Assembly: GCF_000003815.2 (NCBI RefSeq)
Contig: NC_049990.1
Coordinates: 15,133,277-15,197,276, forward strand
Length of the DNA stretch: 64,000 nucleotides
Origin: Branchiostoma floridae
Lineage: Eukaryota; Chordata; Leptocardii; Amphioxiformes; Branchiostomatidae
Direction: 5' to 3'
Translations under genes and position numbers: made by a program
The notes under the pieces: generated by a model
Seen by the model: the letters and a program-made list of their open reading frames with translations, nothing else
Database searches by the model: none
What the model was told of the DNA's origin: nothing
Shown: one piece after another, positions 12,718 through 22,592 of the stretch
Layout of the letters: the number at the start of each line of letters is the position of its first letter
Numbering within the stretch: the first letter of the stretch is position 1

Positions 12718-15700
12718 ATCTGGCGGCGTAAACACAATGTCTTCATTGAAGTTTCGGTGGCACACCTTTGTGTGCAATCCAATTAGGTCATAGTTTCAGT
12801 TCCTCATAGGTAAACACTATTTCAAAATGGCCATGAGTAAATCTCATTGTGAAGGTGGGCGCGGCGTCAAGCCAAGTTAGGAAACAACAGCAGCATGTAC
12901 GGAATGAGTCGACTTTTTAAAACATCTCTGAAGTTACAGTACATGTAGTAGCAATGATTAATGACCATCCACCATAAAGCAAAGAATGAATAAGTCATCA
13001 ATTCACTTCACTATCCAGTTTATCGTCTATTGTTCCCTGTCATACGAGGGTTAGCCGTGCTTGCACATAGATGTTAGGCTTGATGGCAGACTGCAAGGAG
13101 TCTTTTGGATAGACGCTGCGTAAGTTCATAAGTAAGGTGAAAGTCATTTCTCTTCTGTTAATCTATCTATCGGACGGTCGTTCCACTAGATATTCCCTTC
13201 TATAGTCATAATCACTCCTAATCCAACCTTTGTCTGTACACCAAATGTTGAGAAAAGATCACAGATAAAACCATGCGTGTTTTACCGAGATACAAGAATA
13301 GCCAATTCTTCTATATCTGAACTTATTCAAGTCCCCCCCCCCAAAAAAAACCCAGTAACACACCTTTGCGGTATTCAATGGTTGACTGCACCATTTCTTG
13401 TGTTATTCAGTTTTTCAGGACTACTTCTATGTTAAACATCATCTAAGGTCAGTTGGTATAAGGGTGTACGAAACTTCAAATAAAAACAGATAAGCTAGAT
13501 CCTGTTTCTGTAAAGGCAGGTAAAATTTTGCCCGACGCTATTGTCAACATCAAAGCCCACACATACGACATGCATAAGCCATCCCTAAATAGGACATTGG
13601 ACGTTTCGGCACCTGCATAACGGTTCAACCCGCAACAGGTCAGGACGATTCCCCGCCATGCCTAGGACTGTTATTAGACGTTTCGAAACAGTTGCATCTT
13701 TCGAACCACCTATAACGTTACGCGTCTGCAGTATGGTTTCTGTCCGATAACTTCGGTGGTGGTTTCGGAGTGAGAAACGCCATGTTGGAATTAATGTTAA
13801 CGTCACTAGTATCAGCTTACTTGTGATAGAATAGAGTTGCAATCAGCCTCAACTAGTGAAATTTGTTCCATGCATTCATGTAACGTTGTATGTATCATAA
13901 TCATAAGGCTTTAAAATCTCACAACATTGACTGTGACTACATTTGGTAGTTTTTTCACAAGATAGGTCACTGCAACTCTCAGTCAAATGTCCGACTACTA
14001 TATATACATATACACATTATTACACTTTGTGGACAACAACGAATCGAATATCTTACCTTTAACTGTTTTGAAAACAAGTCAAAACAGGTTCGTTGGACAG
14101 CCTGCTGTGAACTCTTGTGTGTGTCACCAGCAAGCGTCGCTGCTTCTTTTATATGCGCAAACAAGTGCTGAAGGCCACCTAGTGGAAAGGCCCCGTCAAC
14201 TCAAGGGGTCAAAGGGCAAATAAGTGAGGGGAGTGTTTCAGAATGGGCAGAGTGAACAACACATATCGTTCACGCTGACACTGGTAATGGAGACAACGAG
14301 ACAAATGCTGAGAGGGTCGCCACAGAGGGGTTTGGTTTTCTTAGAGCTGTAATCGTACATGTAGAAAAGGCCACTTTTTTATACACTTATCTGACAATAT
14401 GGTGAAGTAACAAATTGATGAACAAATCGATATCGGCTTGCATATTTGTTTTAGTCGTGATACTTTTTGTATGGTGCTACAGTTATGCACGATGCTGGGA
14501 AAGATTTGAGTACATATTTTTGTGATATGCCAAGTGGATCAAGCCAAAACTGCCCTGTTTGAACTCATAAAAAGTCATTTTTGGGCCCATTTTCCCACAA
14601 AAGCCAAAGGGAAGAAAACATTAACATAAGAAAGTACATGCCTGCAAACTAGCATGCCATACTGGATCTCCTAAAAAATGCTAGAGTTGTAAAAGTTATG
14701 AAATACAATATTAATTGTCTCAATTATACATCTCTTGATGATACACTTTTGTCTCTAATGCCCTTTCTGCAAATTTGGATGAAATTTTGCCAATTTTACT
14801 GTTATTTATCATCTACATGGTCTGCACATCTCTTACTATGGGACTGCTGAGGAGTAGTGTTCATGTATCACTATCAGTATGTACAATGGAGAGTATTAAA
14901 AAGTGGTTCGGTTTATTACTCTTTTCCTTGACTCTATATTTCATTCATTTATTTATTTAGCCAGGGACAGTGTTAAAAATGCAAGTGGGACTGTTTTCAA
15001 AGCATATACACAAACTTAACCTAGCCATATGAGGCAACAAGCCAAAAAACAAAGGCACAAATCCTTGCACAAATCAACTCAATTACATCAAAAATGAAAC
15101 GTTGTCACATTGCGCCAAAATGGCAACGCACCTGAAGATGACAGTACATTGTACATTGCAAACCTTGGATTTATGAACGACTTACCATATGGACCATAGT
15201 AATTTTTTCGCCCAAAGTAAGTCCAATGGTCTGAAAATGGACTTACTCGAGGAAGAACTGAAGATGCACTTACTACTTAAAAGTCTACATTCATCCTCTT
15301 TGAAGTCCAAGGTTTACGTGGGAAATTTAACAAATGAAAAAATGAATAATACAATGAATTGAATTTCTTTATTTCATGTACATCGACCAATAGCATGTCT
15401 ACATAATACACTACGTTCCATGATGCAAATGCAAATGCACATTTCTATATCTCTCTTTATATATTTCTATATTCAAATATGTTTTCAAGGAACACAGTGT
15501 CACCATGAAAGATTTAATGCGTTTAAAATCCACGCATTCTGCTATATGGCTGGTTGATAGACTTTATTTTCTAATATACTAGACTATTCATCCGCCGCCG
15601 CCTTATCTCTGCAAATACCCATCATTCACCCGTACAGACGGAACCATTTTCTACAAAGGGAAATTTTGCACTTGACTTTTTCTCTCGTGGTCAGGTGGTT

Positions 15701-16195
15701 CCTGGTCAATAAAAATGGAGAATTTCCGGTCCAAATGTCTGCCTATCGAAGCGTCTCATCAATGAACACGGAATCTACAAAATGTAGTAGATTGACATGG
15801 CATACAATTCTGAAACGAATGAATGAATCACATATATAAAATAACTTGAGCCACCATGCAAAAGTGAGTTTTAGGCCATCTTTCATTTCACTAGATTTGA
15901 TTCTCGCTACACTGTACATGACGTGTATAAGTCCCATTGCAGTTACGCTCTTTGGTTGTCTACGGGTGGGGTAACTCCCCCTGGGACACGTGGTGTGCCC
16001 ACACTGTCCAGCTGCGCCATCAGTTGATTAAAGGTGGTACTACAGTCATGGTGTCCATTCAGAATGTGTTATACCCAGTATACGTGTAAGAAAGGAGTTC
16101 TTTGCGCTGTCACTGCCAATTTGCAAGGCCCAGGTTTGATTACCGGTGTGGCAACCTGAATGTAAAAAAGGAGTAGAAACGGAAAGAAACAACTA
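12718..16195. other. Non-coding, unassigned
   Basis: No exon with convincing similarity. A short ATTT-rich run near 14945-14960 followed by AGCCAGGGACAG looks like a worn LINE 3' end. Upstream exons of the vWA gene were looked for here and not seen. Confidence 0.4.
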
Positions 16196-16267
16196 GCCGA
16201 CACCCGGGATCGAACCCGGGCTGGCAGATCACAAACCAAGCAGCGTAACCATTACACTACAAAAGGC
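16196..16267 (-). tRNA. tRNA-like sequence, probable pseudogene or SINE head
   Basis: On the minus strand, TAGTGTAATGG fits an A box (D-arm) and GGTTCGATCCC is a perfect B box (T-arm loop), with the T stem CCCGGGTTCGATCCCGGG. The middle has a GTG in a suitable place for a His anticodon, but the anticodon stem pairs badly. Only about three acceptor pairs (GCC/GGC) form. This is a degenerate tRNA or a tRNA-derived repeat rather than a working tRNA gene. Confidence 0.45.
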
Positions 16268-17084
16268 CGATCAGCCAATTGAGATAGTTGTTTGGCGCTA
16301 CTTACAGACTGTTAACTTAGTCTAGTAATAATTACACCAGTGCCATATATTATACATGTACATGTACTGATTAAGTTGTACATGAAGTGCACATCAAACA
16401 GGATAAGACTAGTCCAGAATCCATATTATGCCCAGGGTTATTATATAAAGGGTTAATGACATGCCCTGAAGTGTATATGGTGTCATAACGCCTGATCCTT
16501 TGCTATAACTACCGAATACAACGTTTAATGAGGTTATAGGAGACTGCGGTGACTCGGTCGTTTGTTCAGTGGTACTTGTAGGAACCGGCCATGAATTATG
16601 ACACCGTGTACACATAAGAAAATTGGGTCATTAACCCTAATTTGTACCCAGGAATACACTGGGCAGGGGTAGATTCTACCCTGCTAAATCGGTACAGAAG
16701 GTGAAAACTCAGGGTGAATGAGCTCAAAAGGTTCCTAGTGATTTTACTTTGCTAGAAAGAAAAGCTTGTTTGTTACACAAAAGTGTTTACTCTCCAGACA
16801 TATTAGATGGATTGGTTGGTTGGCCTGAAATCAATTTGCACAAGATAAATGCACCTTTTAGTTCATTGGAAATGATCTGCAAGAGACGTGCACAGTTTAT
16901 AAACTTCATATTGTGATGTATTAGTAAATTTCAATAGATCATTGTTTAAAACTTAGAACCATGTTTTTCTGCCCAAAAGTCAAATGTGGTCTGTTGGTAG
17001 GTTGTCTGTTCCTATAACCTATATGGTTAACACCAAAAAAAGTGTACTGGGCTCGGGTATGATGGTAGATTAGCAGATGGGTTG
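16268..17084. other. Non-coding, unassigned
   Basis: Includes a diffuse inverted pair (CCAGGGTTATTATATAAAGGGTTAATGA near 16430 against GGGTCATTAACCC near 16624). No gene seen. Confidence 0.4.
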
Positions 17085-17089
17085 GAATT

Positions 17090-17739
17090 CAGTTGTGCCT
17101 ATGCATTTGCACGGACCCTAAGAAATTGGTACGAATATTATGTGATACACACGAATCACTATGCGAAAACACACGAATATTATGAAAATCGTACGAATAA
17201 CTATGCGAAAACGCACAAGTCTTATGAAAATCGCATGAATCACTATGTGATACACATGAACCTTATGAGACCCTTATGAGATTTGCACGAACCTTATGCG
17301 AAATTGAGGCAGTGCCGGGGTCACGTGACAGAAGGAGAGGGATTTTCAAGATGGCGGCTTCGATCTTCGGCGACGAAAAATACGATCTTACTTCTTAGAC
17401 GCCGAAATGAAGCAAAACAGTAGCTCACAGGCTATCAAATACGTCTTCGTGGCGGTATATGCCCATTCCATGCCTTGAAATATAAATATCACGGGTAGAA
17501 ATGCTCAAAATCATGTCTTTTGCCGCCGTTTGCATTAAAGGTTCGTGCAAAATTATGGCATAAGGTTCGTGTGTATCACATAGTGAATTGTGCGATTTTC
17601 ATAAGATTTGTGCGTTTTTGCATAATGATTCGTGCGATTTTCATAAGATTCGTGCGTTTTCGCATAGTGATTTGTGTGTATCACATAACTGAGTTGGCAC
17701 GAATTTCATTGGGTTTGTGCAAATGCTTAGGCACCCCTG
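17090..17739. mobile_element. 650-bp MITE with long inverted arms and 5-bp TSD
   Basis: The left end CAGTTGTGCCTATGCATTTG and right end CAAATGCTTAGGCACCCCTG are inverted. Both are flanked directly by GAATT (17085-17089 and 17740-17744), a clean target duplication. Each arm (about 220 bp) is built from short words such as CACTATGCGAAAAC, CACGAATATTATGAAAATCG and TATGTGATACACA. The centre (about 17300-17510) is unlike the arms and contains GTCACGTGAC and AAGATGGCGGC. Confidence 0.85.
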
Positions 17740-17930
17740 GAATTATGATGTGACTAAACTGGTGGTGGTTGACTGCACCAGGTTGGCCCATTTTGACTGT
17801 AGTATGAATATTATTGAATACAACTAGTAGGTAAAAATCTGTCGGATCAAGTTAGTAATTCATTAAGAATAATAACTGAACTATTGTAACATCCTTGCTG
17901 CTCGTTAACATGTATATTGTCTCCTGTCAG

Positions 17931-18179
17931 GTCATTGCCATTCTGGGTGAAACTCTTTCCCACTTTGACGACGATGGTCTCATCCCTGCGTTTGGATTTG
18001 GCGATGCCTCGACTTCTGACAAGCGAGTGTTTCCCTTCAAGGAGTTCGGCTGTTGTGATGGTTTCACTGATGTGTTACAGTGTTATAACCTGATCACGCC
18101 CAGAGTCAAGCTCAGTGGGCCCACAAACTTCGCTCCACTGATATATCAGGCAATAGACATAGTCAAGCAAACTAAAGCG
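17931..18179 (+). CDS. vWA domain exon, copine/RGLG-type protein
   Basis: Exon of 249 bp, phase 0 at both ends, with acceptor TCCTGTCAG/GTC and donor GCG/GTAAGT. It encodes VIAILGETLSHFDDDGLIPA, then FGFGDASTSDKRVFPF, then ITPRVKLSGPTNFAPLIYQA. This is the middle of the copine-type von Willebrand A domain (the GFGD and GPT-F-AP metal-site loop region), very close to plant RGLG and metazoan copine-like proteins that bind Ca2+ or substrates through a MIDAS fold. The exon with the first MIDAS motif (DxSxS) should lie upstream and was not found in the window. Confidence 0.85.
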
Positions 18180-18478
18180 GTAAGTTCATGTTGAGATGCT
18201 ATCTTGTTGTATTGTAGAGTAAAGTCATGTAGTAATGGGATAGTGGGACCTACTAAGATAATTCACACGTGAGTGATAATTTGAGTTATAGGGCCTACTA
18301 AGATAATGTGATAACGTGTGTTAATGTGGTGAGTTATACTGCAGGGCATACAAATATAATGTGAGTAATGATGTGTTGAGTTTATTGGGCATACCAAAAT
18401 AATGCGAGTGATAATGTGTGAAGCCGTTCATTTTCTGAATCTTATATATACATATATTTCATACATGAATAGCTAGGA

Positions 18479-18914
18479 GGAGAGAGAATTCTTATTACAC
18501 AACCGGTAGGTACTTACATTGCTTACGTTTTGATACGTCTATGTAGGTTAAACATCCAGGTAATAAGATATACCAAAAAGTAGTTACTCAAGCAACTGGA
18601 TATGGTTTTGGAAACGGTCAGACGTTTCGGATAGAATCCACTATCCTTCGTCAGTGACACTAAAGTGATCTGGAAGAAACAGGTCTTTAATACTAACTGG
18701 AGTTCTGCTTCTCACCGCTGTATGTAGCCGATGTAGGTGGCGCTTTTGCGGTGAGAAAACAGTCCCAAACGTGGCTAATCTTGTATCCCCCTACATCGGC
18801 TACCTATAGCGGTGAGAAGCAGAACTCCAGTTAGAAGCTCTGACGAAGGTGTCTGAGAGACATCGAAACGTAAGCAATGTAAGTACCTACTGGTTGTGTA
18901 ATACGAATTCTCCC
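18479..18914. mobile_element. Palindromic MITE in the vWA intron
   Basis: The outer arms GAATTCTTATTACACAACCG ... GGTTGTGTAATACGAATTC, extended by TACTTACATTGCTTACGTTT and its near-inverse, enclose a second inverted pair (18693-18736 against 18789-18834, core GGAGTTCTGCTTCTCACCGC). No coding region. Confidence 0.85.
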
Positions 18915-18995
18915 TCAGCCTATATTCTACCAACCTAATGAAAATATTTTCGGATGAATAGCTAGCATTTCTTTTTTTTTCTGTCCTGGTTAGTA

Positions 18996-19187
18996 CTGTA
19001 AATGCATTTAATTTCGCGGGAGCGGGAAAAGGGTTCTTTTCGCGGTGGTTTCAATTTCGCGGTAGCACCATGTACTGTAGTCTCTTACTGCCATGGAAAA
19101 ATGTTCGCGGTGGTTTTAATTTCGCGGTGAAGTGTCCACCGTAAAACCGCGAACATAAATCCATCGCGAATATTTCTGCATTTACAG
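18996..19187. mobile_element. 192-bp TA-flanked MITE that ends at a splice acceptor
   Basis: The ends CTGTAAATGCA and TGCATTTACAG are perfect 11-bp inverted repeats flanked by TA on both sides (18994-18995, 19188-19189). The interior has repeated TTTCGCGG words. The flanking TA duplication suggests a Tc1/mariner-type origin. The last two bases, AG, are the acceptor of the following exon. Confidence 0.85.
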
Positions 19188-19496
19188 TATCACATCCTGG
19201 TGATTGTTGCTGACGGCCAAGTCACCAGCGAGCACGCCACCCGTAATGCCATCGCCGAGGCGTCCAAGTACGCCCTGTCCATCCTCCTGGTGGGGGTGGG
19301 GGATGGACCATGGGACACCATGCAGGACTTTGATGACAAACTTCCCAGCAGGCTGTTTGATAACTTCCAGTTCGTTGATTTTCACCAAGCCCGTGCGACC
19401 GCTAAGAACCCCGACACGGCGTTCGCTGTCCAGGCACTGATGGAGATCCCTGATCAGTTCAAGGCAATCAGGCAGCTGGGATATCTGGACAGCTAG
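19188..19496 (+). CDS. Last exon of the copine/RGLG-type vWA protein
   Basis: 309 bp ending in TAG. It continues in phase 0 from 18179 and encodes [40 protein letters not shown], then [11 protein letters not shown] and [18 protein letters not shown]. These are the C-terminal copine/RGLG vWA signatures ([27 protein letters not shown]). The protein ends about five residues after the vWA domain, so no RING domain follows as it does in plant RGLG. Only 137 and 21 bp separate the exon from neighbouring transposons. The single-residue joint KA/YH agrees with the family. Confidence 0.88.
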   Translation, partial: YHILVIVADGQVTSEHATRNAIAEASKYALSILLVGVGDGPWDTMQDFDDKLPSRLFDNFQFVDFHQARATAKNPDTAFAVQALMEIPDQFKAIRQLGYLDS

Positions 19497-19517
19497 AGAT
19501 GGGCCTTAGCTCAGCAC

Positions 19518-19962
19518 TAGGGGTGGGTACCGCTTCAGAATATTCAGGTCCAGGTCCGGTTCAGGTCTAGAGGATCAGGTCCGGACCTGAACCTGGACCT
19601 GATTCAGTATGTGAAAACTTGTGAACGGACAGTACTCAAAACAATGGTCCATTTCGCTACAAAGAAATCTGTTTTACGGAGAATTTGACTACCACTGGCG
19701 TTTAAAATCCTACAAGGCCTCTGTTCGATTGACTGCAAAAATTGGTAGAAATGGCTACAAACTACGTATACTATACTTCACTCTTGTTATTTTCTTCGAC
19801 AGGTAATGCCTCAAAACGCGTGAATGCCTGATCATATAATCTGTTCATTTTCCAATCGGACCAACATCCGGTCCACCAAATGTTTTCAGGTCCGGTTTTT
19901 CAAGACCGGTCCGATACGAAAACTGGTTTTGTACCGGTACACCGTACCGATACCCACCCCTA
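19518..19962. mobile_element. hAT-like MITE, copy B, with 8-bp TSD
   Basis: 445-bp element with ends TAGGGGTGGGTACCG and CGATACCCACCCCTA. It is flanked by CTCAGCAC (19510-19517) and CTCAACAC (19963-19970), an 8-bp target duplication with one change, as made by hAT transposases. It is homologous to 6313-6788. It starts 21 bases after the vWA stop codon and so probably forms part of that 3' UTR. Confidence 0.88.
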
Positions 19963-20034
19963 CTCAACACTGCTGCTGGCAAACATGCATGTACTTCAGT
20001 ACATTCTACCCATCAATACATTTCAAAAATATAA

Positions 20035-20690
20035 TGACAATGACAATGACAATGAAGTTTATTGCATACTCATGCCCCGTTGGGGCTAAATGCAGTCAGT
20101 TTGGTACAAAAGGTAGTAAACGCAAAGTTATACAATTTCACATACTATAGTTTATATGCATCTTCTCTCTTCCTAAAACATTTGTAGATGAACTTACAGA
20201 GATTTTCTAGTATATCGTGGTCAGATGATGACATGAGATATTTGAACATATCTTCCTTCGTCATGTGTGCATATTTCTGATCTACATGTGTAGCATTAAG
20301 AAATGTATTGCGCAGATCATTGTACAGTGAACACTCTAGGACAAAGTGTATTTCGTTTTCTACATACATGTGATTCTTATCGCAAAATATACATAGTCTA
20401 TCATTAGGAGGAGTTTGGTTGTATCTACCGGCTTCAATTTCCAATGGGTGATCGCTGATCCTTAGTTTAGTCATGGCTGGGCGATAGCTAAAATTTGTTA
20501 TGTCCAGGTATTTTTCTCTTTCATACAATTGCTTAAATTTTCTGTAGGTTCTTAGCTTATTTCCTTGGTTTTCCTTCGTGCCAGGAGAGTTAAGATCTGA
20601 GTAAAAGTTTTGAAGAAAGGTGTCTTTTAGTCTTTGTTTTACTTCAGACTGAGCGAATGAAGTGTTGTGATCACTGTTTAGCAAAAGGTA
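20035..20690 (-). mobile_element. LINE 3' fragment (RT C-terminal region)
   Basis: The ORF at 20145-20684 reads KLRTYRKFKQLYEREKYLDI, FSYRPAMTKLRISDHPLEIE, RLCIFCDKNHMYVENEIHFV and LECSLYNDLRN. This is the Cys-rich C-terminal segment of endonuclease/reverse-transcriptase LINEs. The 3' end is TTTATTGCATACTCATGCCC followed by (TGACAA)n. The catalytic RT domain is missing; a 5'-truncated copy. Confidence 0.85.
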
Positions 20691-20972
20691 GGCAAAACCA
20701 GACTCCTCCAGGATTTTACTAACATTGGATAATGTTATAATAATGTGCTCTCAACTTTGTGACAAAGTAAAATAAAATTATGGTGTTCTGTATTGTACAA
20801 CTCAGATTGAAACAATTTTTATTCAAATTTGAAAATGTTGTGACAATTTCGTACAATACAGAATATTTGAATAATTTTGTGCATATTTGCAAAAATAAAA
20901 AGAAGACAGCTCTGAAGTTATGAACAAACTTTGATGAATTGAACAGAACTGGCCTTGATGTTATAAATATAG

Positions 20973-21106
20973 AATACAACACGGTGTATTCCGTATCACC
21001 CGAGGTACAAGCCCGACCGCGGGAAGAATCACCCGAAGGCCGTCGGTCGATCCTTTCCGCGGTCGGGCTGGTACCTTGGGTGATACGGAATACACCGTGT
21101 TGTATT
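20973..21106. mobile_element. 134-bp palindromic MITE
   Basis: AATACAACACGGTGTATTCC ... GGAATACACCGTGTTGTATT with near-perfect pairing for about 50 bases on each side (ends CCGACCGCGG / CCGCGGTCGG). It interrupts or borders the LINE fragment to its right. Confidence 0.9.
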
Positions 21107-21324
21107 ATATTCTGTATGTACAGAGAACACTCTATAACAAAGCGCATTTCATTTTCTATACATCTGTAATTCGTATTACAAAACATACATATTCTATCGT
21201 CAGGAGGAGTTCGGGTGTATCTGTCCGCTTTAATTTGCAGTGGGTGATCGCTGATCCTTCGTTTAGTCATGGCTCGGCGATAGCTCAACTTTGTTAGATA
21301 TATATATGTATTTTTCACTTTCAT
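21107..21324 (-). mobile_element. Second LINE C-terminal fragment, cut by a MITE
   Basis: Reads LSYRRAMTKRRISDHPLQIK, then RICMFCNTNYRCIENEMRFV, homologous to the fragment at 20035-20690. It stops at the palindrome 20973-21106. No LINE similarity resumes on the far side. Confidence 0.75.
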
Positions 21325-21903
21325 ACGTAAGCTTGAATTTTCTGTACTAGATTTTTAACTTATTACCTTGGGTTTCCTTTATGACAGGAGAGTTAATTTC
21401 GGTGTAAAAATTTTGAACAAAGTTGTACGCAATAACTAGATTTCCTTGCCTGTACATATATACATCTACCAGTAGTATAATTATTTTGCTGCAGGTAGGA
21501 AATCGGTGGTCTTTTTATCTCTTACGTGCCTCAAGCTCTCCCTAATCAAAGTTAAGAGGCAGAAAAAAGATTGAAAGCATTGCCTTGCATCTTCGTGAAC
21601 AGTATCTATATATACATAGTTGTATACTTACAAGTAACAGATCAAGGCCTTCCGGTCCATCGTGCTGTTAATCATTAATAATGTTGTCATGGGAACAGCC
21701 TGCGCAAGGCTCGTTCACTGTAGCAACCCCCCAGGAAGCTCATTAAACAAGCCCCCTCTTCACAAATATATCATATTCTCTATTACCACGCAAAGGTCAT
21801 TTCGCCGCATGCATTCAGTTCACACCCGGCTTTTAAGCTTCAACATCGGGTCCTCCAGCTGCTTCATGAATTGGGTACATCTTCCACGACCGCTCTCTTC
21901 AAC

Positions 21904-22592
21904 GTGAGTGTTCGTTATCTTATCCTGACGGCTTCTGCCCATTCTGTCTCTTCTTTTCAACGCCATCCGCGTCAGACAAGTCCTCTGTACAAACAAGCGG
22001 ATTTCCCTGGCTGTACAATCGGCTCAGACACGGTCAACGACAGCTTTGTCGAACTGTTGGACAACAACCAGTGAGTGTTCGTTATCTTATATCCTGACGG
22101 CTTCGGCCCAGTCTGTATCTTCGTATTAACGACATCCGCGTCAGACAAGTCTTCAATACAAACTAAAGGATTTTGATTCGTTTCCTTGGCTGTACAATCG
22201 GCTCAGACATGGTCAACGGTAGCTTTGGCGAACTGTTGGACAACAATCAGTGAGTGTTCATTATCTTATATTCTGGCGGCTTCGGCCCAGTTTGTACCTT
22301 TTTATCAACGCCATCCGCGTCAGACAAGTCCTTTGTACAAACAAATGGATTTCCCTGGCTTTACAATCGGCTCAGACATGGTCAACGACAGCTTTGGCGA
22401 ATTGTTGGACAAAAATCAGTGAGTGTTCGTTATCTTATGTCCTGACGGCTTCTGCCCAGTCTGTATCTTCTTATCATCCGCGTCCGACAAGTTTTCGGTA
22501 CAAACAAGAGGATTCTGAGTCGTTTTCTTGGCTGTAAAATCGACTTAGACATGGTCAACGACAGCTTTGGCAAACTGTTGGACAAAAATCAG
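21904..22592 (+). repeat. Tandem array of about 172-bp units repeating the GPCR start region
   Basis: Four units start at 21904, 22071, 22250 and 22419 with GTGAGTG(T)TC. Each ends in a copy of GTCAACGACAGCTTTGG followed by GAACTGTTGGACA. Copies ending near 22249 and 22418 have ATG at the position of the GPCR start and are followed by GTGAGT, a splice-donor match. The first copy has ACG instead. The last copy lacks the GTGAGT and runs on into the GPCR ORF. Confidence 0.9.

Noticed and set aside
20939-21297. Plus-strand ORFs over the palindromic MITE
   Set aside because: They cross a palindrome and an antisense LINE piece and have no domain.
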